A stretch of 64,000 nucleotides of DNA from Pseudomonadota bacterium (GCA_023412495.1 JAEYNP010000120.1:62001-126000), one strand, 5' to 3'; positions 18,045 to 27,245 are shown, counted from the first letter of the stretch. The notes: generated by a model not told the origin, from the sequence alone. Numbers and translations are program-made.

Positions 18045-18728
18045 TCATTTCTTTCTCCGTCTTGCTGAGAATCCGGCCAACGCGGTTCCAATGCCGAAGA
18101 GGACCATGGTCGCTGGCTCGGGAACAGGCGGCGCGACATTATTGTCGCCAATAAAACCGCTGCCATCATTCGTGCCGATTCGTATGATGTGGGCTGCCGC
18201 GTGGTACGTACCATGACCGCCGGCGGGAAAACTTAGGAAATCAAACGACGAGGCAGTGATCGCTTCTGGTGAGCTTATTGTGTAGGCCACGATTTCGTCT
18301 GCTTCGAAAAGAGGTGGACTTCCAGGCTGGCCTGGCTCCGGTGGAAAATCTATGAAGATATCATATCGTCCGCCACCATCCGCTTGGACAATGCTTTGCC
18401 CATACAGAATTTGATTGAAAGCTGCATCATTGCCAGTGACATCCGAAAAGTCTAACAGGTCTATGTTAAGCGTCGGGTCAAAATTGAGGTACAGGTTTTC
18501 CAGAACTTCCGAACCGGTAAGGCCAGCCGTATCGATGGTCAAATTCACGGTTCCCGCTGGGCCGATTTCGTCGTTGAAAGTGACCGTCACCCATGGCGAC
18601 GGTCCCGCCGGCTCATCAGCGCCACTGAATTCATAATCCAGGTTATAGGTTATAACTGTAGAGTGTGCCGGAGCCGTTAAAGTGCAGACACCCAGCACAA
18701 TCGCCGAAGCCAAGATAATCTTTTTCAT
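18045..18728 (-). CDS. PEP-CTERM sorting domain protein
   Basis: 227 aa, secreted. Start ATG 18728 after AAGGAGGAAAG. Signal peptide MKKIILASAIVLGVCTLTAPAHS, then a beta-rich acidic domain of about 175 residues with no family I recognise, then the sorting tail: VPEPA motif, hydrophobic stretch MVLFGIGTALAGF and basic end SARRRKK. Such proteins are cut and anchored or released by an exosortase, often in strains making exopolysaccharide. No exosortase is in the window. It is a neighbour of a second PEP-CTERM gene. Confidence 0.88.
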   Translation of the reverse strand: MKKIILASAIVLGVCTLTAPAHSTVITYNLDYEFSGADEPAGPSPWVTVTFNDEIGPAGTVNLTIDTAGLTGSEVLENLYLNFDPTLNIDLLDFSDVTGNDAAFNQILYGQSIVQADGGGRYDIFIDFPPEPGQPGSPPLFEADEIVAYTISSPEAITASSFDFLSFPAGGHGTYHAAAHIIRIGTNDGSGFIGDNNVAPPVPEPATMVLFGIGTALAGFSARRRKK

Positions 18729-19575
18729 TCTTTCCTCCTTTACAAGAAGTGAGACTAATAAAGAGGGCAGCATTTCCCGCTGCCCTTCCTGCGAAAAAGA
18801 TTGACGCACTGGGCCCAACTTCCTGCTCGTGAGCTTGTTAACTTGCTCCTTTGTTGAAACAGGGCGGCAACGATTTGACTGGTGGTGTCCACTCTCCCTG
18901 AATAAGCTCGTCGAAGCTAGTTGCCAGTACGGTACGGTTCTGTGGTTCATGTAACAGTTAGGTTCACCGGTAATAATATCAGTTCTATCTTCTTTGTTGC
19001 AATAGGATTTGATCATTATTTTTTCGGAAAATTTCTAGTCTGTTCACGTTATAACATAATATAAAAATAATAAGTTACGAACAACTAGCATTCCTATTAG
19101 GTTCGCCTGATTTCCATAGTAATATTTATGGAATTAGATCTTCAGAGCCAGGATATGCTGTGGATCAACCCGTGCCTGCTAGATCGAGTTTTTGTTTGAA
19201 AAAATCATAACTGTAATAAGTACTTGTAAATTGCTTCTCTGTATTAACCATCATTGATGCTCGATGATCCTGATAAATTAATTATTAATGTTTTTGATGA
19301 CTCATAATATAAGTTGGCCAAATTTATATGGTTTGCCGGAAAGCATGATTTGACAGGGTGATGCGCCAACTTCTCACCCTCCATTGGAAGGTGCGAAGTT
19401 GGCCTTCAGGAATACGCCTGGCAGTTTTCTTGCTGAAGATAGGTGAACAGCACTTCTGCCTCGGCGCGGCAAATTTTTTCGCATGCCGTGATCTTGAACG
19501 AAAATTCACATTTTGCAAAAGGCTTGGATGATAGCAGTTATTTATGGGAAATCGCTTAAGTCTTTGCTGCTGCTC
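18729..19575. other. AT-rich spacer between PEP-CTERM genes
   Basis: About 850 bases without a credible gene; unusually AT-rich from about 19020 to 19330. A strong hairpin lies at 19365-19403: GCCAACTTC with GAAGTTGGC, plus inner CACC/GGTG, with one mismatch between them. The spacer probably holds the promoter and leader of the 18728 gene and a 3' structure of unknown role. Confidence 0.5.
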
Positions 19576-20214
19576 TTATCTCTTGCCGTGCCGTCTTCTC
19601 CTGAGACCGGCCAGGCCGGCAGTACCGATGCCGAACAATATCAGGCTGGCCGGCTCCGGCACGGGAGCGGTCCCCGGCGGCACGACTGTATATGGTGGTT
19701 CGTCATTGCCAGGCTTGACCACAATGAACGGATTCCCTGATTTTGGCCTCTCTTTGATATCGTCCAAAGTGATGCCCGGAAGCAGATGAAAGACTATCCC
19801 GAGGTATTCGCCGCTCTTGTCTAGGCCATTTGAGGTGCCATCCGTAGAGTTTCCAGCACTATAACCGTAACCGTTCCCTCCTGGCAGAGGCGAATTACTT
19901 CCAACGTTCTTGGTAAAATCGACGCCGGAACTCTCGAAAAGGCTTTCCACTCCGGTGAAGAGACCCTCGCCGTCGATATAAATCTCGTCTATACTCGAGG
20001 GAATGCCGACATCGTTGGTGAAGGAAAAGAGCACCCGATCCGGAGGAGCACCGGTCCCCGGATCATTATCGTAGATGGTCAGATGCAGTTGTCCCGACAA
20101 TTCACCCGGTCCGGATTCCTGGCCGAAGTTCATTTCAATTGAATTTGCTGCTGCGCTGTTCACCCAGAGGGCGAGGATCACCATGGTCAAGCATCGAACA
20201 AGTGGTATTCTCAT
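19576..20214 (-). CDS. PEP-CTERM sorting domain protein
   Basis: 212 aa, secreted. ATG 20214 is chosen because AAAAGGAGACC lies just upstream (an in-frame ATG at 20232 is upstream of that site). The signal peptide has a basic start (MRIPLVRC) and hydrophobic core TMVILALWVNSAAA. The central domain is beta-rich and Gly/Ser/Asn-rich (NGYGYSAGNSTDGTSNG). The tail is VPEPASLILFGIGTAGLAGLRRRRHGKR, the usual PEP plus TM plus Arg cluster. It is not closely similar in the middle to the 18728 product, although the tails match. An exosortase substrate by family. Confidence 0.88.
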   Translation of the reverse strand: MRIPLVRCLTMVILALWVNSAAANSIEMNFGQESGPGELSGQLHLTIYDNDPGTGAPPDRVLFSFTNDVGIPSSIDEIYIDGEGLFTGVESLFESSGVDFTKNVGSNSPLPGGNGYGYSAGNSTDGTSNGLDKSGEYLGIVFHLLPGITLDDIKERPKSGNPFIVVKPGNDEPPYTVVPPGTAPVPEPASLILFGIGTAGLAGLRRRRHGKR

Positions 20215-20786
20215 GTCAGGTCTCCTTTTCATTGGATGTTGAATACAACGCCAGGAATGGGGAAAACCAAGGGCGGAGAAGCGATTGTTATTTGAAAAAC
20301 ATGACATTAAAAAATTTGTGATAATTATAATGAACTTCTGCTGCAGCGTGGTGATGTCGATAAAATAAGATATCGCTTGTGCTTTACCGTCTTCCCCCAA
20401 TCCGTCCACACCATAATTCCAGCTGTACTCGTTGCAATCTCTTTTTTTTAAGATACAAAAGAGTGTCAGGAGCATGATAATCTTAACCATTAAATGTTCA
20501 TTTGACAATCGTGGATCCTAATTTTTTACAGCCGAATCAACTAAGCTGGAAGAGGCTGGGGAGAGGCCAGAAGCTTTTTTGAGCGTGCCGGGGTATAATT
20601 GTTCACTTACGGGACCTTGGCCGGGCTAAGCCCGAAAAATAAGTTCAAGATCGTCGGGCGGAATGACATGTCCATATCGGATTCCGGACCATCCGGCCCG
20701 GTTAAGCGATCGGGGCCAGGCGGTATGACAGAATTATGTGTGGAAGGTCCTGCGGCGACCAAGGCAGGGCGAGGAGATAATGTAAT
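20215..20786. other. Spacer without a recognised gene
   Basis: Leader and promoter region for the PEP-CTERM gene on the minus strand and the small membrane protein on the plus strand. Open frames of 60-98 codons here have poor starts and no recognisable product. I looked for a c-di-GMP (GEMM) riboswitch and saw none. Confidence 0.45.
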
Positions 20787-20966
20787 ATGGGAGTGGTGGT
20801 TGCCTATTCGGTGCTGGCCTTGGTTTTTTTGGCTCTTGTCGTATATACACCGAAAAGTTGGCGCGAATTGCCGGAGAAGCAGGTCAAAATTCTGAGGTTC
20901 GGCTGTCTCTTTGGATTTTTACTGTTATGCTTCAATATTGTCTATAAATTCATTGCATTGTCGTGA
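20787..20966 (+). CDS. Small two-TM membrane protein
   Basis: 59 aa, ATG 20787 preceded by GAGGAGATAATGTAAT. Two hydrophobic segments: residues 3-20 (VVVAYSVLALVFLALVVY) and about 38-58 (FGCLFGFLLLCFNIVYKFIAL), joined by a basic, polar loop TPKSWRELPEKQVK. It ends 10 nt before the thioesterase gene on the same strand, so the two probably form an operon. Function unknown. Its size is below common gene-calling cut-offs. Confidence 0.65.
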   Translation: MGVVVAYSVLALVFLALVVYTPKSWRELPEKQVKILRFGCLFGFLLLCFNIVYKFIALS

Positions 20967-20976
20967 GTGTCGCGTG

Positions 20977-21405
20977 ATGGATACCGGACCGCATCAAATC
21001 AAGATAAATGAATGGCTCAGCTGTGCGCCTTTTGAACAGATGTTACAGATGAAGATAGAAGAGGCTGCGGACGGCTGCGCCGTCCTCACTATGCCCTTTG
21101 TCCGGGAATTAGCTCAGGGTGCCGGACTGATGCATGGCGGCGCCCTGGTGAGCCTGGCCGACACGGCGGTGGTCATGGCCATAAAGAGCTTGCTCCCGCC
21201 GGACACTCACTTCGCCACTATCTCCTTGGAAAGCCGTTTCCTCTATCCGGTCATCAGGGGGATCGTCACCGCCAGGGCTCGGGTGACCGAGGCCGAAGGC
21301 CGGCTGCTGCATGGAGTAGCCCATCTCTATGACGAGGGGGAGCGCGAGGTCATGGAGTTCACCTCCCTCTTTAAGATCGCGAGGAAGCAACTCCCCGCCA
21401 AATAA
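20977..21405 (+). CDS. PaaI-family hot-dog thioesterase
   Basis: 142 aa. Hot-dog fold with the PaaI-type motif GLMHGGALVSLADTAVVMAI (HGG at about residue 51, catalytic Asp in LAD), then the typical ISLESRFLYPV strand. Hydrolyses acyl-CoA or aryl-CoA thioesters in the cytoplasm; substrate unknown. ATG 20977 lacks a good ribosome binding site, so translation may depend on the 59-aa gene just upstream. Confidence 0.85.
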   Translation: MDTGPHQIKINEWLSCAPFEQMLQMKIEEAADGCAVLTMPFVRELAQGAGLMHGGALVSLADTAVVMAIKSLLPPDTHFATISLESRFLYPVIRGIVTARARVTEAEGRLLHGVAHLYDEGEREVMEFTSLFKIARKQLPAK

Positions 21406-21575
21406 ACGACGGCATCTGTCGATTCTTCCAAATCGTCTTTTTCTGCAGTCCTTGCTCGGATTTGACCTGGATCAAGGCGCGCGGCTCGGCCTTTTGCTTT
21501 ATTTGAGGTTTGGAAGAAGACGGTGCCGGATAGCGGCGCCGGGAAAAAGCCAACAAGAAAAAAAGGTGAAATGAT

Positions 21576-21857
21576 ATGTCGGGATGCGGATGCGGATGCG
21601 GCGTTGGGAGCGGACCTTATGCCAAGGGCCGGGAACTGGTGGAATTTGTCTTCAATGCCCACGGCGGGGCGGTTCGGGATCAGCCGATCCTGCAGGGGCC
21701 GCTGGCCACGGTCTGCCAGGGTTGCGGTGCGCCTTTCGTTCTGGAGACCTACCTGGGAAGATGCCCGGCCTGCGGCGGAGTGCATGCCGTGGCGCCGCTT
21801 TCGCCTACCGCGGAAAATATCCAGTACGCCGGCGACAATTATCGTCTACCCTGCTGA
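21576..21857 (+). CDS. Small zinc-ribbon protein
   Basis: 93 aa with a CGCGCG run at the N-terminus (MSGCGCGCGVGSG) and two CxxC pairs, CQGCGAPF and CPACGGVH, making a zinc ribbon at about residues 48-72. An AAAGGTGAAATGAT leader precedes ATG 21576. No family with known function was recognised. It may bind metal and act as a chaperone or nucleic-acid-binding adaptor. Confidence 0.7.
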   Translation: MSGCGCGCGVGSGPYAKGRELVEFVFNAHGGAVRDQPILQGPLATVCQGCGAPFVLETYLGRCPACGGVHAVAPLSPTAENIQYAGDNYRLPC

Positions 21858-21893
21858 TCGCCGCTTGTCAGCAGCCGGCCCCGAGGTGCAGCT

Positions 21894-22544
21894 TTATCTT
21901 TGGGCCGCAAGCGCCAGACGCACGCCAAGCCAGACAAACAGTCCGCCCACCGCGCTTTTCAGTATCTTGCCGAGGGTCTCGCATTGCCGGAAGGTTCCAG
22001 CGATCTTGGAGGCACCCATGGCAAAAAGGATGTTCACCAGAGTGCCGTTGAAATCGAAGAGGCAGCCGAGAAAGAGAAAGGAAAGTGCGGGGGCGTCCGA
22101 GTCCGGAGCGACGAACTGCGGCAGGAAGGCCATAAAGAAGAGGGCGACCTTCGGGTTCAAGACATTGACCAGGATCGCCTGCCGAAAGATCCTGCCCAGG
22201 GGAAGAGGGGGCGGCACATCAGCCGGAGTGGCTTTATTCCCCGTCTTCGGCTTTTTGCAGAGCGATGCAAGGGTGGTGAGGCCAAGGTAGACGAGATAGG
22301 CGCCACCCGCCAGCTTGACCGCGGTGAAGGCGAGCGCCGAAGTGGCGAGCAGGATCGAGAGGCCGAAGGCAGCAAAGAGGATGTGGAGGAAACATCCGGT
22401 GCCGATGCCGAGGGCGGCGACGATTCCGGCCTTCATGCCCTGGCCGGCGCTGCGGCTCGCGATGAACAGGATGTCGGCGCCGGGGGTGACGTTCAGAAGG
22501 AGCCCCGCGGCGATGAAGACCTCAAGGTTGATGGTGCCGAGCAT
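21894..22544 (-). CDS. LysE/RhtB family amino-acid exporter
   Basis: 216 aa, about six TM segments. The N-terminal signature LNVTPGADILFIASRSAGQGMKAGIVAALGIGTG (in part) at residues 17-50 is characteristic, with a second conserved patch NPKVALFFMAFLPQFV. Exports amino acids or their analogues. Start ATG 22544 follows GGGGAGAACTT. It is the last gene of a minus-strand run with ywbE and sui1. Confidence 0.88.
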   Translation of the reverse strand: MLGTINLEVFIAAGLLLNVTPGADILFIASRSAGQGMKAGIVAALGIGTGCFLHILFAAFGLSILLATSALAFTAVKLAGGAYLVYLGLTTLASLCKKPKTGNKATPADVPPPLPLGRIFRQAILVNVLNPKVALFFMAFLPQFVAPDSDAPALSFLFLGCLFDFNGTLVNILFAMGASKIAGTFRQCETLGKILKSAVGGLFVWLGVRLALAAQR

Positions 22545-22581
22545 AAGTTCTCCCCGATCTGCTGGTGGAACAGAAGAATCT

Positions 22582-22791
22582 TTACGGCAGGATTTTCTTC
22601 ACCCTGCCGACCTGGCCGTTTTCCAGCCGGACTTTGATGCCGTGGGGATGGGTGGCCGACCTGGTGAGGATTTCCTTCACCTTGCCGCAAGTCAGCCGGC
22701 CGCTCCGCTGGTCCTCCTTGCAGACGATGGCCACTTCGCCCCCGATGCTGATCGCCGCCCGGCTCCTGCCGTCTCCGCCTGGCTCCGGCAT
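22582..22791 (-). CDS. ywbE: YwbE family protein
   Basis: 69 aa, start ATG 22791 after GGAGGGACT. Matches the small YwbE-type family: GGEVAIVCKEDQRSGRLTCGKVKEILT, then HPHGIKVRLENGQVGRVKKIL. Function is uncharacterised; KOW-like small-barrel binding of nucleic acid has been suggested from the sequence pattern. It sits 26 nt after sui1 on the same strand. Confidence 0.8.
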   Translation of the reverse strand: MPEPGGDGRSRAAISIGGEVAIVCKEDQRSGRLTCGKVKEILTRSATHPHGIKVRLENGQVGRVKKILP

Positions 22792-22817
22792 AGTCCCTCC
22801 ATTAAAGATGTGTCGGA

Positions 22818-23183
22818 TCAACCTCCGGCACGTTTGACTTTCCAGCCCCTCTTCTGCAACTCCTCGACTACCGTATCGCGGTGATCGCCCTGGATCTCGA
22901 TCACGGCGTCCTTGACGGTGCCTCCTGAGCCGCAGCGTTTCTTCAGCTCCTTGGCGAGGGCCTGGAGCCCAACCCCGTCGAGGGGTACGCCGGTCACGAC
23001 GGTCACTCCGCTGCCTTTGCGGCCCTTGGTCTCGCGTCCGACCCTGACGATGCCGTCGCTCTTTGGCGGCCCTCCGGTTTTTTTCACGCCGCACCCGCAT
23101 GCCGTCGCTGGCCTGCCGCAGTCCGAACACATTCTGCCATGGGCGGTGGAGTAGACTGATCCCAGCGCCGATTTGCTTTTCAT
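22818..23183 (-). CDS. yciH: SUI1/eIF1-like translation factor (YciH)
   Basis: 121 aa, start ATG 23183 after GTAAGGAGAATGAC. The N-terminus carries a Cys pair set (CSDCGRPATACGC) and the SUI1 domain spans about 50-118, with GRKGSGVTVVTGVPLD, CGSGGTVKDAVIEIQGDHRDTVVEEL. The bacterial family influences start-site fidelity. Located 33 nt after queF on the same strand. Confidence 0.88.
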   Translation of the reverse strand: MKSKSALGSVYSTAHGRMCSDCGRPATACGCGVKKTGGPPKSDGIVRVGRETKGRKGSGVTVVTGVPLDGVGLQALAKELKKRCGSGGTVKDAVIEIQGDHRDTVVEELQKRGWKVKRAGG

Positions 23184-23216
23184 GTCATTCTCCTTACAGC
23201 GACAGTCATCGTACAA

Positions 23217-23684
23217 CTACCCCCGCCCGCGGTAATTTGCCACCCCCTGATCGGGGATCCACAGGCCGGCCGGCGGCTCGCCCGTCTGATAGAAGACATC
23301 GATGGGTATGCCGCCGCGGGGGTACCAGTAGCCGCCGATCCGCAGCCACTGCGGTTCGATGCAGGTGATAAGGCGGCGGGCGATGGAGATGGTGCAGTCC
23401 TCGTGGAAGGCGCCGTGGTTGCGGAACGAGCCGAGGAAGAGCTTCAGGGACTTGCTCTCGATCAGCCAGTTCCCCGGCAGGTAATCGATGACAAGATGGG
23501 CGAAGTCCGGCTGTCCTGTGATGGGGCAGAGGGAGGTGAACTCCGGGGCGGTAAAACGAACCACGTAGGCGAGGCCTCGCTGAGGGTTGGGAACTCGCTC
23601 GAGCACTGCCTTCTCCGGGGTTTCCGGCAGGGGTGTCTTCCCGCCCAGCTGGGTGAGATTGCTGTATATCGATTCGTCGGTCAT
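23217..23684 (-). CDS. queF: NADPH-dependent 7-cyano-7-deazaguanine reductase
   Basis: 155 aa, short (unimodular) QueF of the tunnelling fold. Reduces preQ0 to preQ1 in queuosine synthesis. The catalytic Cys is in [13 protein letters not shown] and the NADPH motif [22 protein letters not shown] is intact. Start ATG 23684 follows GGGGAGAGGAGAATAAAA. A much longer open frame continuing upstream to 24566 is an out-of-register reading of queE and was not used. Last gene of queC-D-E-F. Confidence 0.95.
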   Translation of the reverse strand: MTDESIYSNLTQLGGKTPLPETPEKAVLERVPNPQRGLAYVVRFTAPEFTSLCPITGQPDFAHLVIDYLPGNWLIESKSLKLFLGSFRNHGAFHEDCTISIARRLITCIEPQWLRIGGYWYPRGGIPIDVFYQTGEPPAGLWIPDQGVANYRGRG

Positions 23685-23716
23685 TTTTATTCTCCTCTCC
23701 CCATGAACTTCTTTTT

Positions 23717-24430
23717 TCAGTACCCCCTTTTGTTGCCCCACAGCAGCACATGCAGCTGAGGCAGCACCCTGGCCTCGTACCAGCCGTCGGCGACCACTCG
23801 CTCGATAAGCCGGCGCATCTGTACATACATTTTTTCCGGATTGATGGGTGTCTCGGACCCCGGCCTGTCGTTGCAGGGTTGCAGGGAGACCGGCAGTTCG
23901 GGAAACCAGGCGGCAACCCGTCGGGCAAAATAATAGTCGTCTTCGTCCGCGATCACGAATTTCAGCTGGATCGAGGCTTGCCCGGCCGCCTGGAGGCACT
24001 CTTCGAGTCCGGCCCGGTCGACTGTCATGCCCGAGGAGGGCGGCTTGGGGCTGACGGTCAAAAAATCCAGCCCGGCGAACCACTCTCTGGCGATACTGCC
24101 CTGGGTTTCCACGGCGAAGGTGTAGCCTTCCCGCCTGCCCGAGTCTATCAAGCCCCCCAGCGGCTGGAGGGCGGGATTGCCGCCGGAGAGCGAGACGAGC
24201 AAGGGGCGGGGGCCGGCGAGGATTTTTATATCGGCCAGAATCTGCTCGGCCGTCATTGCCGTCCATTCCGGCCGGTGGACAGGATCCACGGCAAAAAGGG
24301 TATCGCACCAGCTGCAGCGAAAGTCGCAGCCGCCGGTGCGAACGAAGATTGTGGGCCGGCCTATGAGCAGCCCCTCGCCCTGGATTGTCGGCCCGAAAAT
24401 CTCGCAGACCGTGATTCTCTCTCCGCTCAT
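23717..24430 (-). CDS. queE: 7-carboxy-7-deazaguanine synthase
   Basis: 237 aa radical SAM enzyme converting 6-carboxy-tetrahydropterin to 7-carboxy-7-deazaguanine. The N-terminal [11 protein letters not shown] is the QueE hallmark, with CDFRCSWC (CX3CX2C) at about residues 34-41. [10 protein letters not shown] follows. Start ATG 24430 overlaps the end of queD by 4 nt (ATGA), showing coupling. An in-frame start at 24505 would run into queD and is rejected. Confidence 0.95.
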   Translation of the reverse strand: MSGERITVCEIFGPTIQGEGLLIGRPTIFVRTGGCDFRCSWCDTLFAVDPVHRPEWTAMTAEQILADIKILAGPRPLLVSLSGGNPALQPLGGLIDSGRREGYTFAVETQGSIAREWFAGLDFLTVSPKPPSSGMTVDRAGLEECLQAAGQASIQLKFVIADEDDYYFARRVAAWFPELPVSLQPCNDRPGSETPINPEKMYVQMRRLIERVVADGWYEARVLPQLHVLLWGNKRGY

Positions 24431-24783
24431 GGCCGGTATTCCGCCCAGGTGCGGGGCGTCTCGCTGACCCGTACCGCCGAAACCTCCGGCCATCTGGCCC
24501 GGCACCAGGCAAAGAAGGTTCGGGCCAGGAATTCGGCGGTGACCGCGTCGGTGCCGAATATCTCATTCAGGTGCCGGTGATCGACTTCCTCGTCGAGATA
24601 GCGCTTGAAGGACTCGAGTTCGCGGTAATCCCGGACGAAGCCGTACGGGTTGAGGCCGGAGGCCGACAGCTCCACCTCGACCTGATAGTTATGGCCATGC
24701 AGCCGGGCGCAGGGGTGATCCTGCGGCAGGCCCAGGAGCTGATGCGAGGCTGAAAAGCTGAATTCCTTCGCGATCCTGTACAT
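24427..24783 (-). CDS. queD: 6-carboxy-5,6,7,8-tetrahydropterin synthase
   Basis: 118 aa, T-fold enzyme. Zinc ligands are visible as SASHQL and the HGHNY pair; the catalytic Cys is in [18 protein letters not shown] and [12 protein letters not shown] complete the family pattern. Start ATG 24783 lies 4 nt after the queC stop, so the two are coupled. Second gene in the queuosine operon. Confidence 0.94.
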   Translation of the reverse strand: MYRIAKEFSFSASHQLLGLPQDHPCARLHGHNYQVEVELSASGLNPYGFVRDYRELESFKRYLDEEVDHRHLNEIFGTDAVTAEFLARTFFAWCRARWPEVSAVRVSETPRTWAEYRP

Positions 24784-24787
24784 TTTC

Positions 24788-25498
24788 TCAAGCCTCCGAC
24801 CGACGGGCCAGCGCCACCGCCGTTCTCCAGTATTGTCCGTCCTCGTATACCGTCGGGTCGGGGAGGCCGGCGATGGCGAAGGCCTCCCGCCTCTCGACGC
24901 AGGTGCCGCAGCGGCCGCAATGGTACTCGCCGCCCTTGTAGCACGACCAGGTATCGGCGAAATCCACACCCAGGCGGGAACCCTCCGCCACGATCTCGGC
25001 CTTTGTCCGGTTCAGGAAGGGGGTGTAGAGATCGATCTTCGCCAGGCCCTCCAGGGCGTGAAGCTGCATGGCCTGGAAGGCCTCGATGAATTGTGGTCGG
25101 CAATCCGGGTAGATAAAGTGATCGCCTCCGTGCACCGCCGTCCCGACAGCTTCGGCGCTACGGGCCGCGGCGGTGCCGTAAGCGATGGCCAGCATGATGG
25201 CATTGCGGTTGGGGACCACCGTGATCTTCATGGACTCTTCGGCGTAATGGCCGTCGGGCACAGCGATACCGCCTTCGGTGAGGGCGGAGCCGGTGAGCAG
25301 GGAGCCCAACATTGAGATATCGACGGTCAGGTGCTCGGTGCCAAGCCGTGCCGCGCATTTACCGGCAAATTCGAGTTCTTTTCTGTGACGCTGGCCGTAA
25401 TCGAAGGAGAGCAGGGCGAGCAGCTCACGCTCGGCCGCCACTTTGTGGGCGAGAGTGACGGAGTCCAGTCCGCCGGAACAGATGACGAGCGTTTTCAT
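24788..25498 (-). CDS. queC: 7-cyano-7-deazaguanine synthase
   Basis: 236 aa. ATP-binding PP-loop SGGLDSVTLAH at residues 8-18 and the C-terminal zinc site C...CGRCGTCVERREAF. Converts CDG to preQ0 with ATP and ammonia. Start ATG 25498 is taken; a further in-frame ATG at 25531 lies in the spacer. First gene of queC-D-E-F. No preQ1 riboswitch is seen in the leader, which instead contains the palindrome at 25541-25589. Confidence 0.95.
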   Translation of the reverse strand: MKTLVICSGGLDSVTLAHKVAAERELLALLSFDYGQRHRKELEFAGKCAARLGTEHLTVDISMLGSLLTGSALTEGGIAVPDGHYAEESMKITVVPNRNAIMLAIAYGTAAARSAEAVGTAVHGGDHFIYPDCRPQFIEAFQAMQLHALEGLAKIDLYTPFLNRTKAEIVAEGSRLGVDFADTWSCYKGGEYHCGRCGTCVERREAFAIAGLPDPTVYEDGQYWRTAVALARRSEA

Positions 25499-25540
25499 TT
25501 TTATACAAGTCCTTGTTTTAGTAACCCCCATAAAGGGGGA

Positions 25541-25589
25541 GTACCTTCACGAAATTCATTCTCAGCGAAAAAGGAAATTTCTAAGGTAC
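25541..25589. repeat. GTACCTT...AAGGTAC palindrome
   Basis: GTACCTTCACGAAATTCATT ... GGAAATTTCTAAGGTAC forms an imperfect long hairpin with ends GTACCTT/AAGGTAC and inner GAAATT/AATTTC. Relatives: 61418-61469, 61530-61580, 27246-27284 and degenerate ones near 9650, 17996 and 37181-37218. It lies in the queC leader. Confidence 0.7.
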
Positions 25590-25788
25590 TAACCGGGTAG
25601 GTCCGCGACCGGTGGTGCCTTGCGGCAGGAGGCAATCTATATCAGTTTTTCCACGAAAACGTAAGGATTTTTTTCGATCCGTCGAGGTGGAGGCTTGGCC
25701 TGACAGTGTCTCGGCACCATAGTAACAATATTCGATGCCGGCCGTTTGCAGGCATCGGCCTTCTTTATCGTTACATGAGGAGGTCCCT

Positions 25789-26364
25789 ATGAAAGAATTA
25801 GAACCCACCAATGCTCTCTATCCCACGCTGACCACTCTGGTAGGTGCAAATGTGGCCGGCAAGCCCAATTTTCTCACAGTGGCCCATGTTGGAATCCTCA
25901 CTCACGGCACACCCCAATATCTTTCCATCGGCCTGGGCAAGATCCACTACACCAATGGAGGCATTCGGGAAAACAAGACATTCAGCATCTGCCTGCCATC
26001 GGTGGATCTCATGGTGCAGACTGACTACTGCGGTCTCGAGACGGGCGGGAAAACCGATAAAGCCGCCCTTTTCGACGTTTTCTACGGCTACCTGGAGACC
26101 GCGCCGATGATCCGCCAGTGTCGGGTCAACATGGAGCTTCGCCTGCATGATATCCTCAACTACGCCACCCACGACATCATGATCGGCGAACTGGTTCAGA
26201 CGTACGCCGACGAGTCGGTGCTGACGGGGGGCAGGATCGATATCGAAAGGCTCAGGCCTCTGCTCTTCGATATTGCCAGCAAGAAGTACTGGTCTCTTGG
26301 CGGGGTCGTCGGGGACTGCTGGAGCGCCGGCAACATATTGAGAGAAAATTTATGGTCCGCTTGA
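25789..26364 (+). CDS. Flavin reductase-like (FMN-binding split barrel) protein
   Basis: 191 aa, start ATG 25789 after GAGGAGGTCCCT. Flavin reductase-domain pattern: NFLTVAHVGILTHGTPQYLSIGL at the N-terminus, then NKTFSICLPSVDLMVQTDYCG. Members use FMN in electron transfer or as redox-active flavoproteins in anaerobes. The cofactor-binding residues cannot be assigned firmly. Single gene. Confidence 0.83.
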   Translation: MKELEPTNALYPTLTTLVGANVAGKPNFLTVAHVGILTHGTPQYLSIGLGKIHYTNGGIRENKTFSICLPSVDLMVQTDYCGLETGGKTDKAALFDVFYGYLETAPMIRQCRVNMELRLHDILNYATHDIMIGELVQTYADESVLTGGRIDIERLRPLLFDIASKKYWSLGGVVGDCWSAGNILRENLWSA

Positions 26365-26480
26365 ACCGTCGCCGGCGGGTCCGAATAACGGTTCCCGCCC
26401 CGTTGGTGTCAATCATGTTCATGCTATCTTCTGCCGTCTGTTTCTCGGTTGGCATCCGCGCATGACTCGGGGAGGAAGAA

Positions 26481-27218
26481 GTGGAGATTCTGAAAAGTAT
26501 TTCTTGCTCTTCAAGCCTAGAGGAAGTGCTAATAACAGCAAGAAAATTTCGTGAAGGTTCAGAGGTGAATGCAATGCAGGAGAATTGGCAGGATGATCGG
26601 GAATCACCTTTTCTGCAGCTGACGGGGCGCGATCCGCGGGTACTGGAAAAGATCATGCTCGCCGCCCCGACCGGCCTGGTTATTGTCGACGGGGGTGGTC
26701 GGATAGTTTTCTTCAACACCGAGGCGGAAAAGATCTTCGGCTTTGCGGCCGCCGAGGTGATCGGGCAGTCTCTGGAAATCCTGTTGCCGAATCGTCTCCA
26801 GCATGCCCACCAGGAACAGGTGGAAGAGTTCATGCACCGGCCGGTGGACCGATTGATGGGCGGCGACCGGAACGTCGTCGGCCGGCGCAAAGATGGCACG
26901 GAGATACCGCTCGAAGTCGGTCTCAGCCATTTTTGTTCGGAGGCGAAGGTCCTGGTTTCCGCCGTCGTCGTAGATATCTCCCGGCGCAAGCGCATAGAGG
27001 CCGAACGGGAAAAACTGATAAAAGAGTTGCAGGAAGCTCTCGATGAGGTAAAACAACTGAGCGGTCTCTTGCCTATCTGCTCTTCGTGCAAGAAGATTCG
27101 CGATGACAACGGGTACTGGAAACAGATTGAATCCTATATCCGCGATCATTCCGAAGCCGAGTTTTCCCACGGTATCTGCCCCGATTGCGCGAAGAGGCTC
27201 TATCCGGAAGTTTTCTGA
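26481..27218 (+). CDS. PAS domain sensory protein with C-terminal Cys cluster
   Basis: 245 aa, GTG 26481 behind GGGGAGGAAGAA. A PAS domain lies at about 55-170 (GLVIVDGGGRIVFFNTEAEKIFGF, GRRKDGTEIPLEVGLS, VVVDISRRKRIEAE), a short coiled coil at about 170-198, then LLPICSSCKKIRDDNGYWKQIE ... HGICPDCAKRLYPE, a four-cysteine module often found at the end of PAS proteins. No kinase, GGDEF or HTH domain. It probably signals through a partner protein. Confidence 0.85.
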   Translation: MEILKSISCSSSLEEVLITARKFREGSEVNAMQENWQDDRESPFLQLTGRDPRVLEKIMLAAPTGLVIVDGGGRIVFFNTEAEKIFGFAAAEVIGQSLEILLPNRLQHAHQEQVEEFMHRPVDRLMGGDRNVVGRRKDGTEIPLEVGLSHFCSEAKVLVSAVVVDISRRKRIEAEREKLIKELQEALDEVKQLSGLLPICSSCKKIRDDNGYWKQIESYIRDHSEAEFSHGICPDCAKRLYPEVF

Positions 27219-27245
27219 TTACTCAGCTGTCACCGTACAGCATGA

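Noticed and set aside
20599..20895. 98-codon ORF overlapping the 59-aa membrane protein
   Set aside because: Different frame with weak start; the 59-codon frame has a good ribosome binding site and clear TM topology.
25499..25788. preQ1 riboswitch upstream of queC
   Set aside because: The leader holds a repeat palindrome and none of the preQ1-I consensus pieces were found.
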